DNA of 35,735 bases from NCBI GenBank assembly GCA_011389935.1, contig JAABTJ010000010.1, forward strand, positions 64,929-100,663, written 5' to 3'. The first letter of the stretch is position 1; each line of letters begins with the position of its first letter. The position numbers were made by a program, and so were the translations under genes. The DNA comes from Desulfobacteraceae bacterium (GTDB lineage Bacteria; Desulfobacterota; Desulfobacteria; Desulfobacterales; Desulfosalsimonadaceae). Positions 9,265 to 18,227 of this stretch are shown piece after piece. The notes under the pieces were generated by a model. The model had not been told where the DNA came from and ran no database searches. It saw only the letters and a program-made list of their open reading frames with translations.

Positions 9265-11067
9265 TTATCTGTTCTTCAGTCTTTCTATTTTTTTCTGTAT
9301 TTCCCGCCTGTCATCAGACAGATCGGATCCATTGCCACCATCGGCTGCGCCCAGAGACAGCAGCGCCCGTTCGTAAAGCGCCAGCGCTTCCTCCTCGCGC
9401 TGCTGCATGAGGTAGGCCTCTCCAAGATGCATGAGGATTTCAGGGTCTTCGGGCCTTTTTTCAACCGCCTTTTCAAGGTATGACACCGCTTTTTCGATAT
9501 CCTTCTTCTGGAAGTAGACCCACCCCATTGAGTCCAGGATATAACCGCTGTCGGGCTTGATTTCAAGTGCACGGCGGACCAGCGCTTCCGCCTCGTCCAG
9601 GTTGTTCCCGGCCAGTGCGTAGGTATACCCAAGGTAATTCAACGCATCTGCATGATCCGAATCAATCTCGATAACCCTCTTCATCTGCTCGATGGTCTTC
9701 TGGGGCTCGCCGCTTTTGTCATAGGCAACCCCCAGATCGTAATGAAAATCCGTATTGTCCGGTTCAAGGGCAAGCCCCCGGCGTAAAACCCCGATGGCGC
9801 TTTGATATTCTCCGGCATCGACGTAAAATGCGCCTAAGAAACGGATCAGCCGGATTCTGTGGGGTCTGCTGATCCGATCCTCATTTTCAAGGGCCGCTTC
9901 CAGGACGCCAATCCCTTTTTTCTGCTGCTTCTTCTGATTGTATATATCGGCTTTCTGAATCACAGCGTCCACGTAGAACCTGGAATCAACGTCTACCCGT
10001 TGCAGGTGGGAAAGGGCCTCATCATAATTGCCGATCAGGTATTCGCTTATCCCGGCCAGGTAGTGAAGGCCCTGGTCTTCGGGAAGCCCTTTCAGCATCC
10101 CCTCGACCACGGAGATCGTTTCCTCGTAACGGTTCTGCGCAATCAGATCCTGGATCACGGTATCAATCACCGTGCGGTCAATACCGGCCATGAGCCCCAG
10201 TTTTTCAAAAAGCGCATCCGCCTTTCTTTCATAATCGTTTTTCAGGTAAAGCAGCCCCAATGCAATCGCCGCGGATATATTTTCCGGGTCCTCCTCAACG
10301 ATATCTTCATAAATATCGATCACCTTATCGCTTTCATCCCTGTCGTCATAGATATTGACCAGCTCGAAGCGGGCTTCGAGGAACCCCGGCTCTATTTCCA
10401 CAGCACGGCGCAGCGCTTCAATGGCCCTGTTCTTTTCCCCGGCTCCCGCATAGGCCATTCCAAGGTAGTAGTATCCGACATATGCGTCCGGATCCTGCTG
10501 AACCAGTCGACGAAATACGCGGACTGCCTCCGCGTGGAGATCATCCTGAAGGTAAAGGCGGCCGAGCACCAGATAAATATTTTTCCGATCCGGCGCTTTT
10601 TCAACCACCCGTTCATAGAGATCCCTCGCCGTTTCGATATCCCCCCTCGACTGCCGGATCGACCCGGCAATGATGAGTGTCTCGATATTGTCCGGCTGCA
10701 TATCCAGTATCTGTTCGCAAAGCGTCAGCGCCTTGTCTTTTTGACCGGTCTGGAGATAAATCAGGGCCAGCTCCTGTTTCGGCAGCACGGCATCCGGATC
10801 GCGGGAGATTACCTGTTCCATGAAGCGGGCGGCGTCTGACAGGTCCTGGTCCCGGAGCAAAACCTGCGCCACCAGGTAATAATAATAAGGGCCTCCGGAC
10901 GAATTCTGCACGGAAAGGGCCGGCAGCAGGTCGTCTTCCGCGTTTACCTTTATTTCACGGCCATCCTGCTGCATGGCAACGCAGCCCGTTATGGTAAAAA
11001 CGACGGCAAACAATGTAAACGCGCAAAACCGCAGCAGGGAAGCAATCATGTCTCTCCATCTATCCAT
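9265..11067 (-). CDS. Large TPR-repeat lipoprotein
   Basis: The 600-residue product begins with a signal segment ending in Ile-Thr-Gly-Cys, a good lipobox, then consists almost entirely of tetratricopeptide repeats (well over ten, with typical A-x-x-x-Y-x-x-G...P pattern, for example YYYLGMAYAGAGEKNRAIE and LNYLGYTYALAGNNLDEAE). TPR arrays act as protein-docking scaffolds; an envelope assembly role is likely given the LolB-like gene immediately downstream. The ATG at 11049 has GGAG four bases upstream and may be the true start; 11067 gives a signal peptide with positive residues. It follows rpoH by nine bases. No specific partner can be named. Confidence 0.85.
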   Translation of the reverse strand: MDRWRDMIASLLRFCAFTLFAVVFTITGCVAMQQDGREIKVNAEDDLLPALSVQNSSGGPYYYYLVAQVLLRDQDLSDAARFMEQVISRDPDAVLPKQELALIYLQTGQKDKALTLCEQILDMQPDNIETLIIAGSIRQSRGDIETARDLYERVVEKAPDRKNIYLVLGRLYLQDDLHAEAVRVFRRLVQQDPDAYVGYYYLGMAYAGAGEKNRAIEALRRAVEIEPGFLEARFELVNIYDDRDESDKVIDIYEDIVEEDPENISAAIALGLLYLKNDYERKADALFEKLGLMAGIDRTVIDTVIQDLIAQNRYEETISVVEGMLKGLPEDQGLHYLAGISEYLIGNYDEALSHLQRVDVDSRFYVDAVIQKADIYNQKKQQKKGIGVLEAALENEDRISRPHRIRLIRFLGAFYVDAGEYQSAIGVLRRGLALEPDNTDFHYDLGVAYDKSGEPQKTIEQMKRVIEIDSDHADALNYLGYTYALAGNNLDEAEALVRRALEIKPDSGYILDSMGWVYFQKKDIEKAVSYLEKAVEKRPEDPEILMHLGEAYLMQQREEEALALYERALLSLGAADGGNGSDLSDDRREIQKKIERLKNR

Positions 11068-11076
11068 TCACATTCA

Positions 11077-12132
11077 TCAATCACCCGGTTCATCCGGCTG
11101 AAAATAGTAGGAATCAAAATCCGGAATTTCTTTTTCCAGAAAGGATTTCATTTTCTTTACGATATTTTTCTCCAGCTGCCGGACCCGTTCCCTTGAAATG
11201 GCATACTTGTCGCCTATTTCCTGGAGGGTTTCGGGCGTATCCGTAAAGATGCGCTTTTCAAAAATGTCGAGTTCGCGCTCATTGAGCTGCTTTTTAAACG
11301 CCTCGACCTTGTTCCGGAGCAGGGTTTCCAATTCCTTTTTGGCGATCTGGCTCTCCACGGATTCTTCCTCCGAGCTGAAAAACGCCCCCCTTTCCGTATC
11401 GGAGTCGTCTTTCATGGGCTCGTCCAGGGACAAATCCCAGCTGTCCAGCCGCTGCCCCATATCCCGGATTTCCTGCTCAGAGACGCCTAACCGTTCGGAC
11501 AAAAGCTTTGTCTCGGGGAGAAACCCCTGGTCAATCAGCTTTTGTCTCTCTTTTTTGAGCTTGAAAAAAAGCTTCCGCTGCCCCTGGGTCGTACCGATTT
11601 TCACCAGGCGCCAGTTGTCCATGATGAACTTGAGTATATACGCCTTGATCCAGAATGCGGCATAATAGGAGAATTTAACGTTCTTGTACGGATCGAACTT
11701 CTGCACCGCCTGCATCAGGCCGATATTCCCCTCCTGGATCAGATCCATCAGGTTCTGCATCCATGTCCGCTGGAATTCCATGGCGATTTTCACCACCAGC
11801 CGCAGATTGGATGCTGCAAGGAGAAAAGCGGCATCCGGGTCGTTTTCCTCCTGCACGCGCCTTCCGAGTTCAATCTCTTCTTCCCGGGTAAGCAACTGGT
11901 AGCGGCTGACTTCATTCAGATAGCGCTGCAGCGGATCGTACGGGACGAGGCTTGTCTGGCTCGAAGCATTGGCCGCGGCGTCCTTGAGCCTGGCAACGAC
12001 ATCGATCTGCCCGGACTGCAGGCCGGCAGGCGTTTCAGGAGCTTCGTCAACAAAATCTTCATCCGTCTCCCCGACCGGGCTTTCCAGCGGGGAAGACGCA
12101 TTGTCGTCATATGTTTGATTCTTTTCCGTCAT
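11077..12132 (-). CDS. rpoH: RNA polymerase sigma factor, RpoH (sigma-32) type
   Basis: A 351-residue sigma-70-family factor. After a 60-residue acidic N-terminal tail come region 1.2 (PLQRYLNEVSRYQLLTREEE), region 2 with DLIQEGNIGLMQAVQKFDP (130-148) and WIKAYILKFIMDNWRLVK, and a match to the RpoH box (TTQGQRKLFFKLKK, about 181-194), which marks sigma-32 rather than RpoD. Region 4 contains LQEIGDKYAISRERVRQLE (303-321), the helix-turn-helix that reads the -35 element. RpoH directs heat-shock and protein-quality genes. The ATG at 12132 is preferred: an upstream in-frame ATG at 12168 has no ribosome site and lies almost at the predicted transcription start. It appears to lead the operon with the TPR and LolB-like lipoproteins. 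Confidence 0.85.
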   Translation of the reverse strand: MTEKNQTYDDNASSPLESPVGETDEDFVDEAPETPAGLQSGQIDVVARLKDAAANASSQTSLVPYDPLQRYLNEVSRYQLLTREEEIELGRRVQEENDPDAAFLLAASNLRLVVKIAMEFQRTWMQNLMDLIQEGNIGLMQAVQKFDPYKNVKFSYYAAFWIKAYILKFIMDNWRLVKIGTTQGQRKLFFKLKKERQKLIDQGFLPETKLLSERLGVSEQEIRDMGQRLDSWDLSLDEPMKDDSDTERGAFFSSEEESVESQIAKKELETLLRNKVEAFKKQLNERELDIFEKRIFTDTPETLQEIGDKYAISRERVRQLEKNIVKKMKSFLEKEIPDFDSYYFQPDEPGD

Positions 12133-12179
12133 TTCAGATATTTCCGTAAAACAAGAGCAAATGTGCATGGTATAACGAT

Positions 12180-12207
12180 ACTATAAAAGCATCCTGCATC
12201 AAAACAA
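12180..12207 (-). promoter_or_regulatory. Candidate sigma-70 promoter for rpoH operon
   Basis: On the minus strand TTGTTT (12207-12202) and TATAGT (12185-12180) are separated by 16 bases. The implied transcript starts near 12173, about 40 bases before the rpoH ATG at 12132. This is a consensus-based guess only. Confidence 0.35.
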
Positions 12208-12242
12208 AAGAATTGGGTCATTGTTTGGCCGGCCGGCAATCA

Positions 12243-12278
12243 TTTTTATCGTAATTGAAATTTTTATCGTAATTGAAA
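12243..12278. repeat. Perfect 18-bp tandem duplication
   Basis: The unit TTTTTATCGTAATTGAAA occurs twice in direct tandem (12243-12260 and 12261-12278). It lies in the gap between the rpoH promoter and the tRNA-Arg gene, about 90 bases upstream of the tRNA. Confidence 0.95.
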
Positions 12279-12366
12279 CAGCCGGCCCGGATTCCTGGTA
12301 TTATATTTTATGTGGACAAAAAACACAATCAATGTTAAAAAAACACTTTTTACCTACCCTGACTGT

Positions 12367-12443
<77 letters not shown>

Positions 12444-12563
12444 TCTTTTTTTGCCCCTTCCGTATCCGGCTTTCGGCCGGCAAACCCGAAAAACCGATAC
12501 GGCGACTGGTATGAATCATAACCGCATTACCGCATAAAATCAAACGCACTGCGCCTTACGGAA

Positions 12564-13562
12564 TCAATTCTGGCTCGGCAGCTTATAGAAAAAACGGTGA
12601 ACAAAGGCGTCGGACAACAGGGGAAGGCAGCGCACCAGCAGCGCCACGACCAGAAGGGAAAAAATCAACCTGCCGAAAAGAATCCCCGACAGGTGCCCCC
12701 CCAGCATAACCATAAGCAATGTATCTTCGATAATGCTGTGGGTCAACCCCATCAGGGTCAGGGAGGCGAACACGTCTTTAGGGCTGACGCGTCCGGACCG
12801 GGATTCATAAATGATCAGCCCGCCGCCGTAGGTCAGCCCCATGGTCATTCCCACAATGGCCAGGGGAGCGGCTTCCCGGCCAATGCCCAGAAAACGGAGC
12901 GGCGGCTCCAAAATCCGCACCAGGATGTCGGTGATCCGCAGCTTATTCAGCAGGCGCATCAGGCTGATCAGCGCCAGGACAATACAGAAAATAAACCCGA
13001 GGTTGCGCAGCTGCTCCAGGGCCCACTCCCACAGCCCGGGACTTTTCCGAATTTCCCCCTGCCAGAACACCACATTTTCCTGCTGAAGCCAGCCGGTGAG
13101 AGAATAGCTCCAATGAAGAAGGATACCCAGCACCAGTGCGCCGGCCACCCGCATCAGCGCCTGGAACAAAAACCGGTTTCCGGACTTCTGGGCGATCTTG
13201 ACTTCAATGGGCAGGGCGTGGGCCACGAGAATCAGGGTGGACAGCACCGTAACCTGGGCGACGCTGAGGGTGTGCTCCGGCGCCAGGCTCAAAAACACCA
13301 CGGCTGCGCCGTAGATATTGTTCACCATGCCGGTGGCCCAGACCAGGCCCATTTCCGGCGGGAGCCCCACCAGTCCCATCAGCGGCTCGAGAGGGAGCGC
13401 CAGGTAGGCGATCCATCCCAGTTCCTGCAGGATTTTGACCAGGATCAGGATGGGGATCATGATCTTGAACAATCCCGCGCTGACGCGAACAGCTTCCTGG
13501 AACACCCGTGTACCGGCATGCAGGCATGACTGCAGATATGGCTTGATCCGACTCAGCCCCAA
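12564..13562 (-). CDS. Double Gate-domain (nucleoside-recognition) membrane protein, YjiH/YjiG-like
   Basis: A 332-residue polytopic membrane protein with two homologous halves: LPLEPLMGLVGLPPEMG in the first matches ILEPPLRFLGIGREAAP in the second, each followed by a small-residue helix (ATGMVNNIYGAA; GMTMGLTYGGG). This fits two fused Gate domains (nucleoside-recognition family), as in SpmA/SpmB and E. coli YjiH/YjiG. Their function is thought to be small-molecule transport but the substrate is unknown. In E. coli, yjiH and yjiG neighbour iadA, an isoaspartyl dipeptidase, which is an interesting parallel to the M20 peptidase here. The start is TTG at 13562 with a GGGGGG ribosome site; it is 67 bases after the TRAP permease gene and is the last gene of the operon. 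Confidence 0.75.
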   Translation of the reverse strand: MGLSRIKPYLQSCLHAGTRVFQEAVRVSAGLFKIMIPILILVKILQELGWIAYLALPLEPLMGLVGLPPEMGLVWATGMVNNIYGAAVVFLSLAPEHTLSVAQVTVLSTLILVAHALPIEVKIAQKSGNRFLFQALMRVAGALVLGILLHWSYSLTGWLQQENVVFWQGEIRKSPGLWEWALEQLRNLGFIFCIVLALISLMRLLNKLRITDILVRILEPPLRFLGIGREAAPLAIVGMTMGLTYGGGLIIYESRSGRVSPKDVFASLTLMGLTHSIIEDTLLMVMLGGHLSGILFGRLIFSLLVVALLVRCLPLLSDAFVHRFFYKLPSQN

Positions 13563-13629
13563 ATATCCCCCCGCTTCAATCCCGGATTCGCAGCCAGGCC
13601 GCAGCGCATACTGTTTCCGGTCTTACCCC

Positions 13630-15840
13630 TCAAGTGGCAACCGCCCCGGTTTTACTGTCCCGTCGGACCTGCCAGACCTGCACCCCGAAGAGAGCCAGGT
13701 ACACGATGACCCCTATAATCTGCAGGACCTCGCGGCCAAAAGGCATATGCACCTCTAACAGTCCCGGCCGGAACGTAACAACGAAGACCACAAGCAGGAG
13801 CAGCCGTTCAAACCAGCGGCAGCGCCTGGCCATATACCCCTGCAGGGCCGAGGCAAAAGCGAACATGGCGATCAGACCGGCGAAAAACACCCAGGCAATT
13901 TTGGGAATGCTGCTCAGCCAGATCACCTTGCCGGCTTCGGTCACCCCGGAGATCATCAGCAGCTCCGTATTGAACAGGAAGATAAAAGGGAGCACCGCCG
14001 TGCGCATGTCATAGGTAAAGCCCTGGATTCCCGTACGGATGGGGTCGCTCCCGGCGATGGCGGCGCCGGCATATGCGGCCAGGCCAACGGGCGGCGTATC
14101 ATCGGCCAGGATGCCGAAATAAAACACGAACAAATGGGCTGCGATCAGGGGGAAGACCAGACCGGAATCCGCCCCCAGCTGCACGATAACGGGTGCGGTA
14201 AGGGTGGCCATGACGATATAATTGGCGGTGGTAGGCATTCCCATGCCCAGGATCAGGCAGGTTATGGCGGTAAAAATCAGCATGAGCACGATATTGCCCA
14301 TGGAAAGGACGTCTATCAATGTAATGAAACGCCCCACCAGGCCGGTAATCGTGACCACCCCCACGATGATGCCGGCCGTGGCCGTGGCGATACCCACGGA
14401 GATCATGTTTTTGGCGCCCGCAATCAGCCCCCGCCAGATATCCAGCAATCCGGTGAAAAACGCATTCCCCAGAAACCGGGGGAGGTCCAGGTGGGGATCA
14501 AGGGTCCCCTCCTTTTTCCGGATGCGCAGGCTGAGGAATGCAATGACAGGCCGCTGCACAAGCATGATCACCACCAGGGCTTCTATGGCCATCAGGGCCG
14601 CGGTCACAGGAGAGCGCCGCAGGATTACCAGGTATGCAACCAGAACTCCCAGGGGAATGAGGAAGTGGCAGCCGCGGAGAAAAGTCTTCAGAAATTTGGG
14701 CAGATCTTTTTTGGGCATGGCCTTCAGATCCATCTTCAACGCTTCCAGATGGACCACGTAGAAAAGCGTCAGGTAAGACAGAAGCGCCGGGATCAGGGCG
14801 GCCCGGACCACGTCGAGATAGGGAATCCCGATGATCTCGGCCATGATAAAGGCGGCCGCACCCATGATCGGGGGCATGAGCTGGCCGTTGGTGCTTGCGG
14901 CTACCTCCACCGCAGCGGCCTTATAGGCCGGGAAACCCAGCTTTTTCATCAGGGGGATGGTAAATGTCCCCGTGGTTACGGTATTGGCAATCGAAGAGCC
15001 GGATACCATGCCGGTCAGTCCCGAAGCGGCCACCGCCGCCTTGGCCGGCCCCCCCTTGAAGCCGCCCAGGGTGGAAAATGCCACGTCGATAAAATATTTC
15101 CCCCCTCCGGCCTTGTCCAGCAGGGCGCCGAACAAAACGAACAAAAACACGAAATCCGTTGCCACGCCAAGGGGTACGCCGAAAATGCCCGTTGTGGAAA
15201 GATACATGTCGCTGATCACAAAATCCAGGGGAATGCCCCTGTGCCGGAGTATTTCCGGCAGGTGCGGGCCGGCGAAGTTGTAGGCCAGGAAAAGAAACGC
15301 CAGGATGGCCAGGGCGGGCCCCAGGCACCGGCGGGCCGCCTCCAGGAGCAGCACGATAAGGATCGAGCCCATCCATATGTCCAGCGTGGACGGCAGTCCC
15401 TGCCGAAAAACCAGGTTGTCGTAATCCCACCAGATGTAGAGGGCTGCCGAAGTGGCCAGAACGGCGAACAGGATATCGTAGAGGGGAACGTGCTGCCGCA
15501 CGGATTTCCTGTAAAACCAGGGAAATATTTTTTTAAACCCTCTGATCCAGAAAGGCGGAACGGACGGGTTATAGGCAGGGTATGCCAAAAAAGCCAGGCA
15601 AATGGCGAATGCCAGGTGCCATGCCCTGGCAATGTGTGAATTTAGTGGCTGAAAGGCGATATACAGCTGATAACCGGACCAGCAGACGCAAATCAGGGTA
15701 ATGAGAACGGTAAAAACCCGATTTTTCGGCTCCCTGGACCCCGCCTCGATCACCGCGACCATTTTTTCGGCTACCTTCGAGGCTTTTCCCGGTTCTATAT
15801 CCTCTCCGTCCCGGCGTATGGGTTCTTCCTGGTTCGCCAT
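13630..15840 (-). CDS. TRAP transporter fused permease (TAXI-associated, DctQM type)
   Basis: The 736-residue protein has many predicted transmembrane helices after a hydrophilic N-terminus. It matches the TRAP fused 4TM/12TM permease family, which pairs with TAXI-type binding proteins and uses an ion gradient to import organic acids. Recognisable DctM-like phrases include ASGLTGMVSGSSIANTVTTG, the PPIMGAAAFIMAE segment, GMGMPTTANYIVMATL and ADDTPPVGLAAYAGAAIAG. The ATG at 15840 is preferred, with AAGAAG seven bases upstream; a longer frame reaches 15921 but runs into the terminator hairpin at 15884-15918. The substrate is unknown. Its operon partners (peptidase, ligase, mutase) suggest an amino acid or peptide-like compound. 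Confidence 0.9.
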   Translation of the reverse strand: MANQEEPIRRDGEDIEPGKASKVAEKMVAVIEAGSREPKNRVFTVLITLICVCWSGYQLYIAFQPLNSHIARAWHLAFAICLAFLAYPAYNPSVPPFWIRGFKKIFPWFYRKSVRQHVPLYDILFAVLATSAALYIWWDYDNLVFRQGLPSTLDIWMGSILIVLLLEAARRCLGPALAILAFLFLAYNFAGPHLPEILRHRGIPLDFVISDMYLSTTGIFGVPLGVATDFVFLFVLFGALLDKAGGGKYFIDVAFSTLGGFKGGPAKAAVAASGLTGMVSGSSIANTVTTGTFTIPLMKKLGFPAYKAAAVEVAASTNGQLMPPIMGAAAFIMAEIIGIPYLDVVRAALIPALLSYLTLFYVVHLEALKMDLKAMPKKDLPKFLKTFLRGCHFLIPLGVLVAYLVILRRSPVTAALMAIEALVVIMLVQRPVIAFLSLRIRKKEGTLDPHLDLPRFLGNAFFTGLLDIWRGLIAGAKNMISVGIATATAGIIVGVVTITGLVGRFITLIDVLSMGNIVLMLIFTAITCLILGMGMPTTANYIVMATLTAPVIVQLGADSGLVFPLIAAHLFVFYFGILADDTPPVGLAAYAGAAIAGSDPIRTGIQGFTYDMRTAVLPFIFLFNTELLMISGVTEAGKVIWLSSIPKIAWVFFAGLIAMFAFASALQGYMARRCRWFERLLLLVVFVVTFRPGLLEVHMPFGREVLQIIGVIVYLALFGVQVWQVRRDSKTGAVAT

Positions 15841-15883
15841 AAGCATTCTTCTTTCAGGTTCAAAAGTTGCGGGTACGGCCGGT

Positions 15884-15918
15884 AAAAAAGGGCAGGCAGG
15901 GACTTGCGCTGCCTGCCC
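15884..15918 (-). terminator. Strong intrinsic terminator between binding protein and permease
   Basis: On the minus strand a perfect 10-bp GC-rich stem, GGGCAGGCAG (read from 15918) with CTGCCTGCCC, a 9-base loop, then TTTTTT (15889-15884). It sits after the TAXI binding-protein stop and before the permease start. It would make most transcripts end after the binding-protein gene, giving more binding protein than permease. Confidence 0.85.
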
Positions 15919-15949
15919 CAATCGGGATACGCTGCTGTTTTACGTTATA

Positions 15950-16909
15950 TTACTTCCATCCTTTTTCCTTGTAGTATCTCATCGCACCGGGATGGAAAGG
16001 CGCCGACAGCCCCTGGAGCATTTCTTCGGGATTCAGATGCTTGAACGCCGCATGGGAAGCCCGCAACTGATCCAGGTTCTCAAACACGGTCTTGGTCATG
16101 TCGTAAACCACATCTTCGTCCACGTTGATATTGGTAATGACGGTCGCGGTCACCGCATAGGTTTCCACGTCATAGTCCACGCCTTTGTAGGTGCCTGCCG
16201 GAATCTTGGTCATGATGTAATAGGGATTTTCGGCGACCATTTCCTTGATCTTGTCATGATTCAACGGGATCATGCGGATATCCACGGAAGTGGCCGGCTC
16301 TTCGACCGTCGCGCTGGGGTTGCCGACAGTATAAAAGAAGGCGTCGATCTTGCGGTCCACCAGGGCCCTGGAAGCTTCATGCTGCTGCAGCCCCTCGGCG
16401 CGGATGTCCTTTTCCTGGTCAATGCCATAGATGCGAAGCACGTCCTGGGCGTTGTACCGCTGGCCCGAGCCCGGGTTGCCGATATTGATCCGCTTCCCCT
16501 TGATGTCTTCCACTTTCTTAATGCCGGTGTCTTCCCGGGTAACCAGCATTACGGTCTCCGGGTGCATGCTGAACACGCTGCGCAGATCGGTGACCGGTTT
16601 TCCGTCCCAATCCGCTTCTCCATGATACGCTTGGTAATTCCGGTCCGACTGGGCTACGCCGAAGTCAAAAGCGCCCCTCTCGATGGCATTGATATTGAAC
16701 ACGGAACCACCTGTGGGCCTGCCGACGTAATTGTAGTTGTCCCCCTGGTGTTTATTCATCAGGCTGCTGATCTGCAGCGCCACCTGGTAGTAAACGCCGG
16801 TAATGGACGCCCCGCCGAACAGGATATCCTGGGCGGCCTGCACGGTGGGGGTGCCGACCATCAGACCCAGTACAACGGCCAACGTAACAAGAACTCGTTT
16901 CAAAGACAT
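15950..16909 (-). CDS. TAXI-family TRAP transporter solute-binding protein
   Basis: A 319-residue periplasmic protein. Residues 1-25 form a signal peptide (MSLKRVLVTLAVV..., cleavage after VQA). The mature start has ITGVYYQVALQISSLMNKH, typical of TAXI proteins, and later GRPTGGSVFNINAIERG and INIGNPGSGQR. It would capture a substrate and hand it to the fused permease encoded next. The ATG at 16909 is clear: GGAGGAGAG ends four bases upstream, so an upstream in-frame start at 16951 is rejected. It lies 73 bases after the M20 gene and just ahead of a strong terminator. The ligand cannot be told from sequence; some TAXI proteins bind glutamate. Confidence 0.92.
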   Translation of the reverse strand: MSLKRVLVTLAVVLGLMVGTPTVQAAQDILFGGASITGVYYQVALQISSLMNKHQGDNYNYVGRPTGGSVFNINAIERGAFDFGVAQSDRNYQAYHGEADWDGKPVTDLRSVFSMHPETVMLVTREDTGIKKVEDIKGKRINIGNPGSGQRYNAQDVLRIYGIDQEKDIRAEGLQQHEASRALVDRKIDAFFYTVGNPSATVEEPATSVDIRMIPLNHDKIKEMVAENPYYIMTKIPAGTYKGVDYDVETYAVTATVITNINVDEDVVYDMTKTVFENLDQLRASHAAFKHLNPEEMLQGLSAPFHPGAMRYYKEKGWK

Positions 16910-16982
16910 GGTTCTCTCCTCCTTAATTGGGTTGAAGAAAATTGTGGGCACGATCTTCTTTCTACTTGCCCGGTTTAGGGCT

Positions 16983-18191
16983 CTATGTCAACTGTTTTTC
17001 AAGGCTTGCAGGCATGGCAACCGAGCAGCAATGCCATATGGACAGGGCCAGCAGGCAGGCCCTCGGCACCAGGCTGGACTTGACCATGTATTCCCTCTCG
17101 CTGTGGTCCAGATCCCCTACGGGCCCCATGCCGTCCAGCACCGGAACGCCCCTGGACGCAACGACATTGGCATCCGATACGCCGTTTCTGAACTCATGGG
17201 TCACGCGCTGCCCCAGCAGCGCCGCCTGAGATTGAACATGGGAAAACAGGTTTTCATTGCCCGGCGTTTGGGGCATGGCCGGCCGGCCCGTATGGTACTG
17301 CAGCTCACATACCGTTCCCGGAACAGCGGATGCCTGGACGATCCGGTCGATTTCCGATTTTACCCGCTGATCATCCGCTTCCTCGAGATACCGGATATCA
17401 ATCAGGGCCTCGGCCTGACCGGGCACGGTATTGGGGCCTATGCCCCCTTTTACGACGCCTACGTTAAGGCTCACCGAGGGCGGATCGTTGAGGGCTTCCA
17501 GGGCGATGGTCTTGTGGGCCAGCTCCAAAATGGCGCTGGCCTTGTTCGCGCCGGCCTGGGCGGCATGGCCGGAGCGCCCGTGGACGATGAGCCTGTACCC
17601 GCTCCTCCCCTTCCGGCCGGTGACGATCTCCCCGTTCTTCCCTGCGCATTCCATCACGAAAGCGGCAAAGGCGTTGTCCGCCTCCCGGCAGATCATGTCC
17701 CAGGAAGCAGGCGAGCCGATCTCCTCGTCGGAATTGCAGAAAATACAGACCGGCAGATCCTGCAAAAGTCCCAGCTGCGCCAGGGCATCCAGGGCGAATA
17801 TCGCGCAGACGAGCCCTCCCTTCATGTCGATCACGCCGGGTCCGTAGGCCCTGGCTTCGTCTTCGCGGTAGAAATGGAAATCGGTATCTTCAGGAAATAC
17901 CGTGTCCATGTGCCCCAGCAAAAGAAGCTGCCTGGCTCCCTCTGCGGCCTTCCGGGTTTTTGCCGACACCATGTTGCCGTGTTCGGCAAACGGCAGCACC
18001 TGGCAATGCATACTGCCGGGCATTGCCGCGGCTACGGCGGCGGCCATCCGGTCAAGCCCGGCCTTGTTTCTGCTGCCGCTCTGGATGAGCACCAGATCCT
18101 CCAGCAGGGAGAGCATCGCCTGCTGCTTGTCTTTAAAAAACGCATGGATCTGGTCTGCCGGCCCCTGTTCGTGGCGCATAACTTGTCCCAT
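16983..18191 (-). CDS. M20-family zinc metallopeptidase (carboxypeptidase G2-like)
   Basis: A 402-residue M20 hydrolase. Metal and catalytic residues are visible: His94 and Asp96 (LGHMDT), Asp122 (GVIDMKGG), Glu156 and Glu157 (SDEEIGS), Glu181 (MECAG) and His363 (DLDHSERE). The dimerisation lid (about 200-300) has HGRSGHA with His209 and GGIGPNTVPGQAEALIDIRY. The C-terminal GVSDANVVASRGVPVLDGMGPVG strip is close to carboxypeptidase G2, which releases C-terminal glutamate. Carnosine dipeptidases are also M20 enzymes, so a dipeptide with a beta-amino acid is a reasonable substrate guess. No signal peptide, so cytoplasmic. It lies 36 bases after the mutase gene. The ATG at 18191 is used; one at 18179 is also possible. 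Confidence 0.9.
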   Translation of the reverse strand: MGQVMRHEQGPADQIHAFFKDKQQAMLSLLEDLVLIQSGSRNKAGLDRMAAAVAAAMPGSMHCQVLPFAEHGNMVSAKTRKAAEGARQLLLLGHMDTVFPEDTDFHFYREDEARAYGPGVIDMKGGLVCAIFALDALAQLGLLQDLPVCIFCNSDEEIGSPASWDMICREADNAFAAFVMECAGKNGEIVTGRKGRSGYRLIVHGRSGHAAQAGANKASAILELAHKTIALEALNDPPSVSLNVGVVKGGIGPNTVPGQAEALIDIRYLEEADDQRVKSEIDRIVQASAVPGTVCELQYHTGRPAMPQTPGNENLFSHVQSQAALLGQRVTHEFRNGVSDANVVASRGVPVLDGMGPVGDLDHSEREYMVKSSLVPRACLLALSIWHCCSVAMPASLEKQLT

Positions 18192-18227
18192 GTTCCCGGA
18201 AAAAAAATGACGGCCGGAGGTTCTTCA

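Noticed and set aside
14134-15639. 501-codon plus-strand frame opposite the TRAP permease
   Set aside because: Antisense shadow; rich in His, Gln and Gly, the reverse of a hydrophobic membrane protein.
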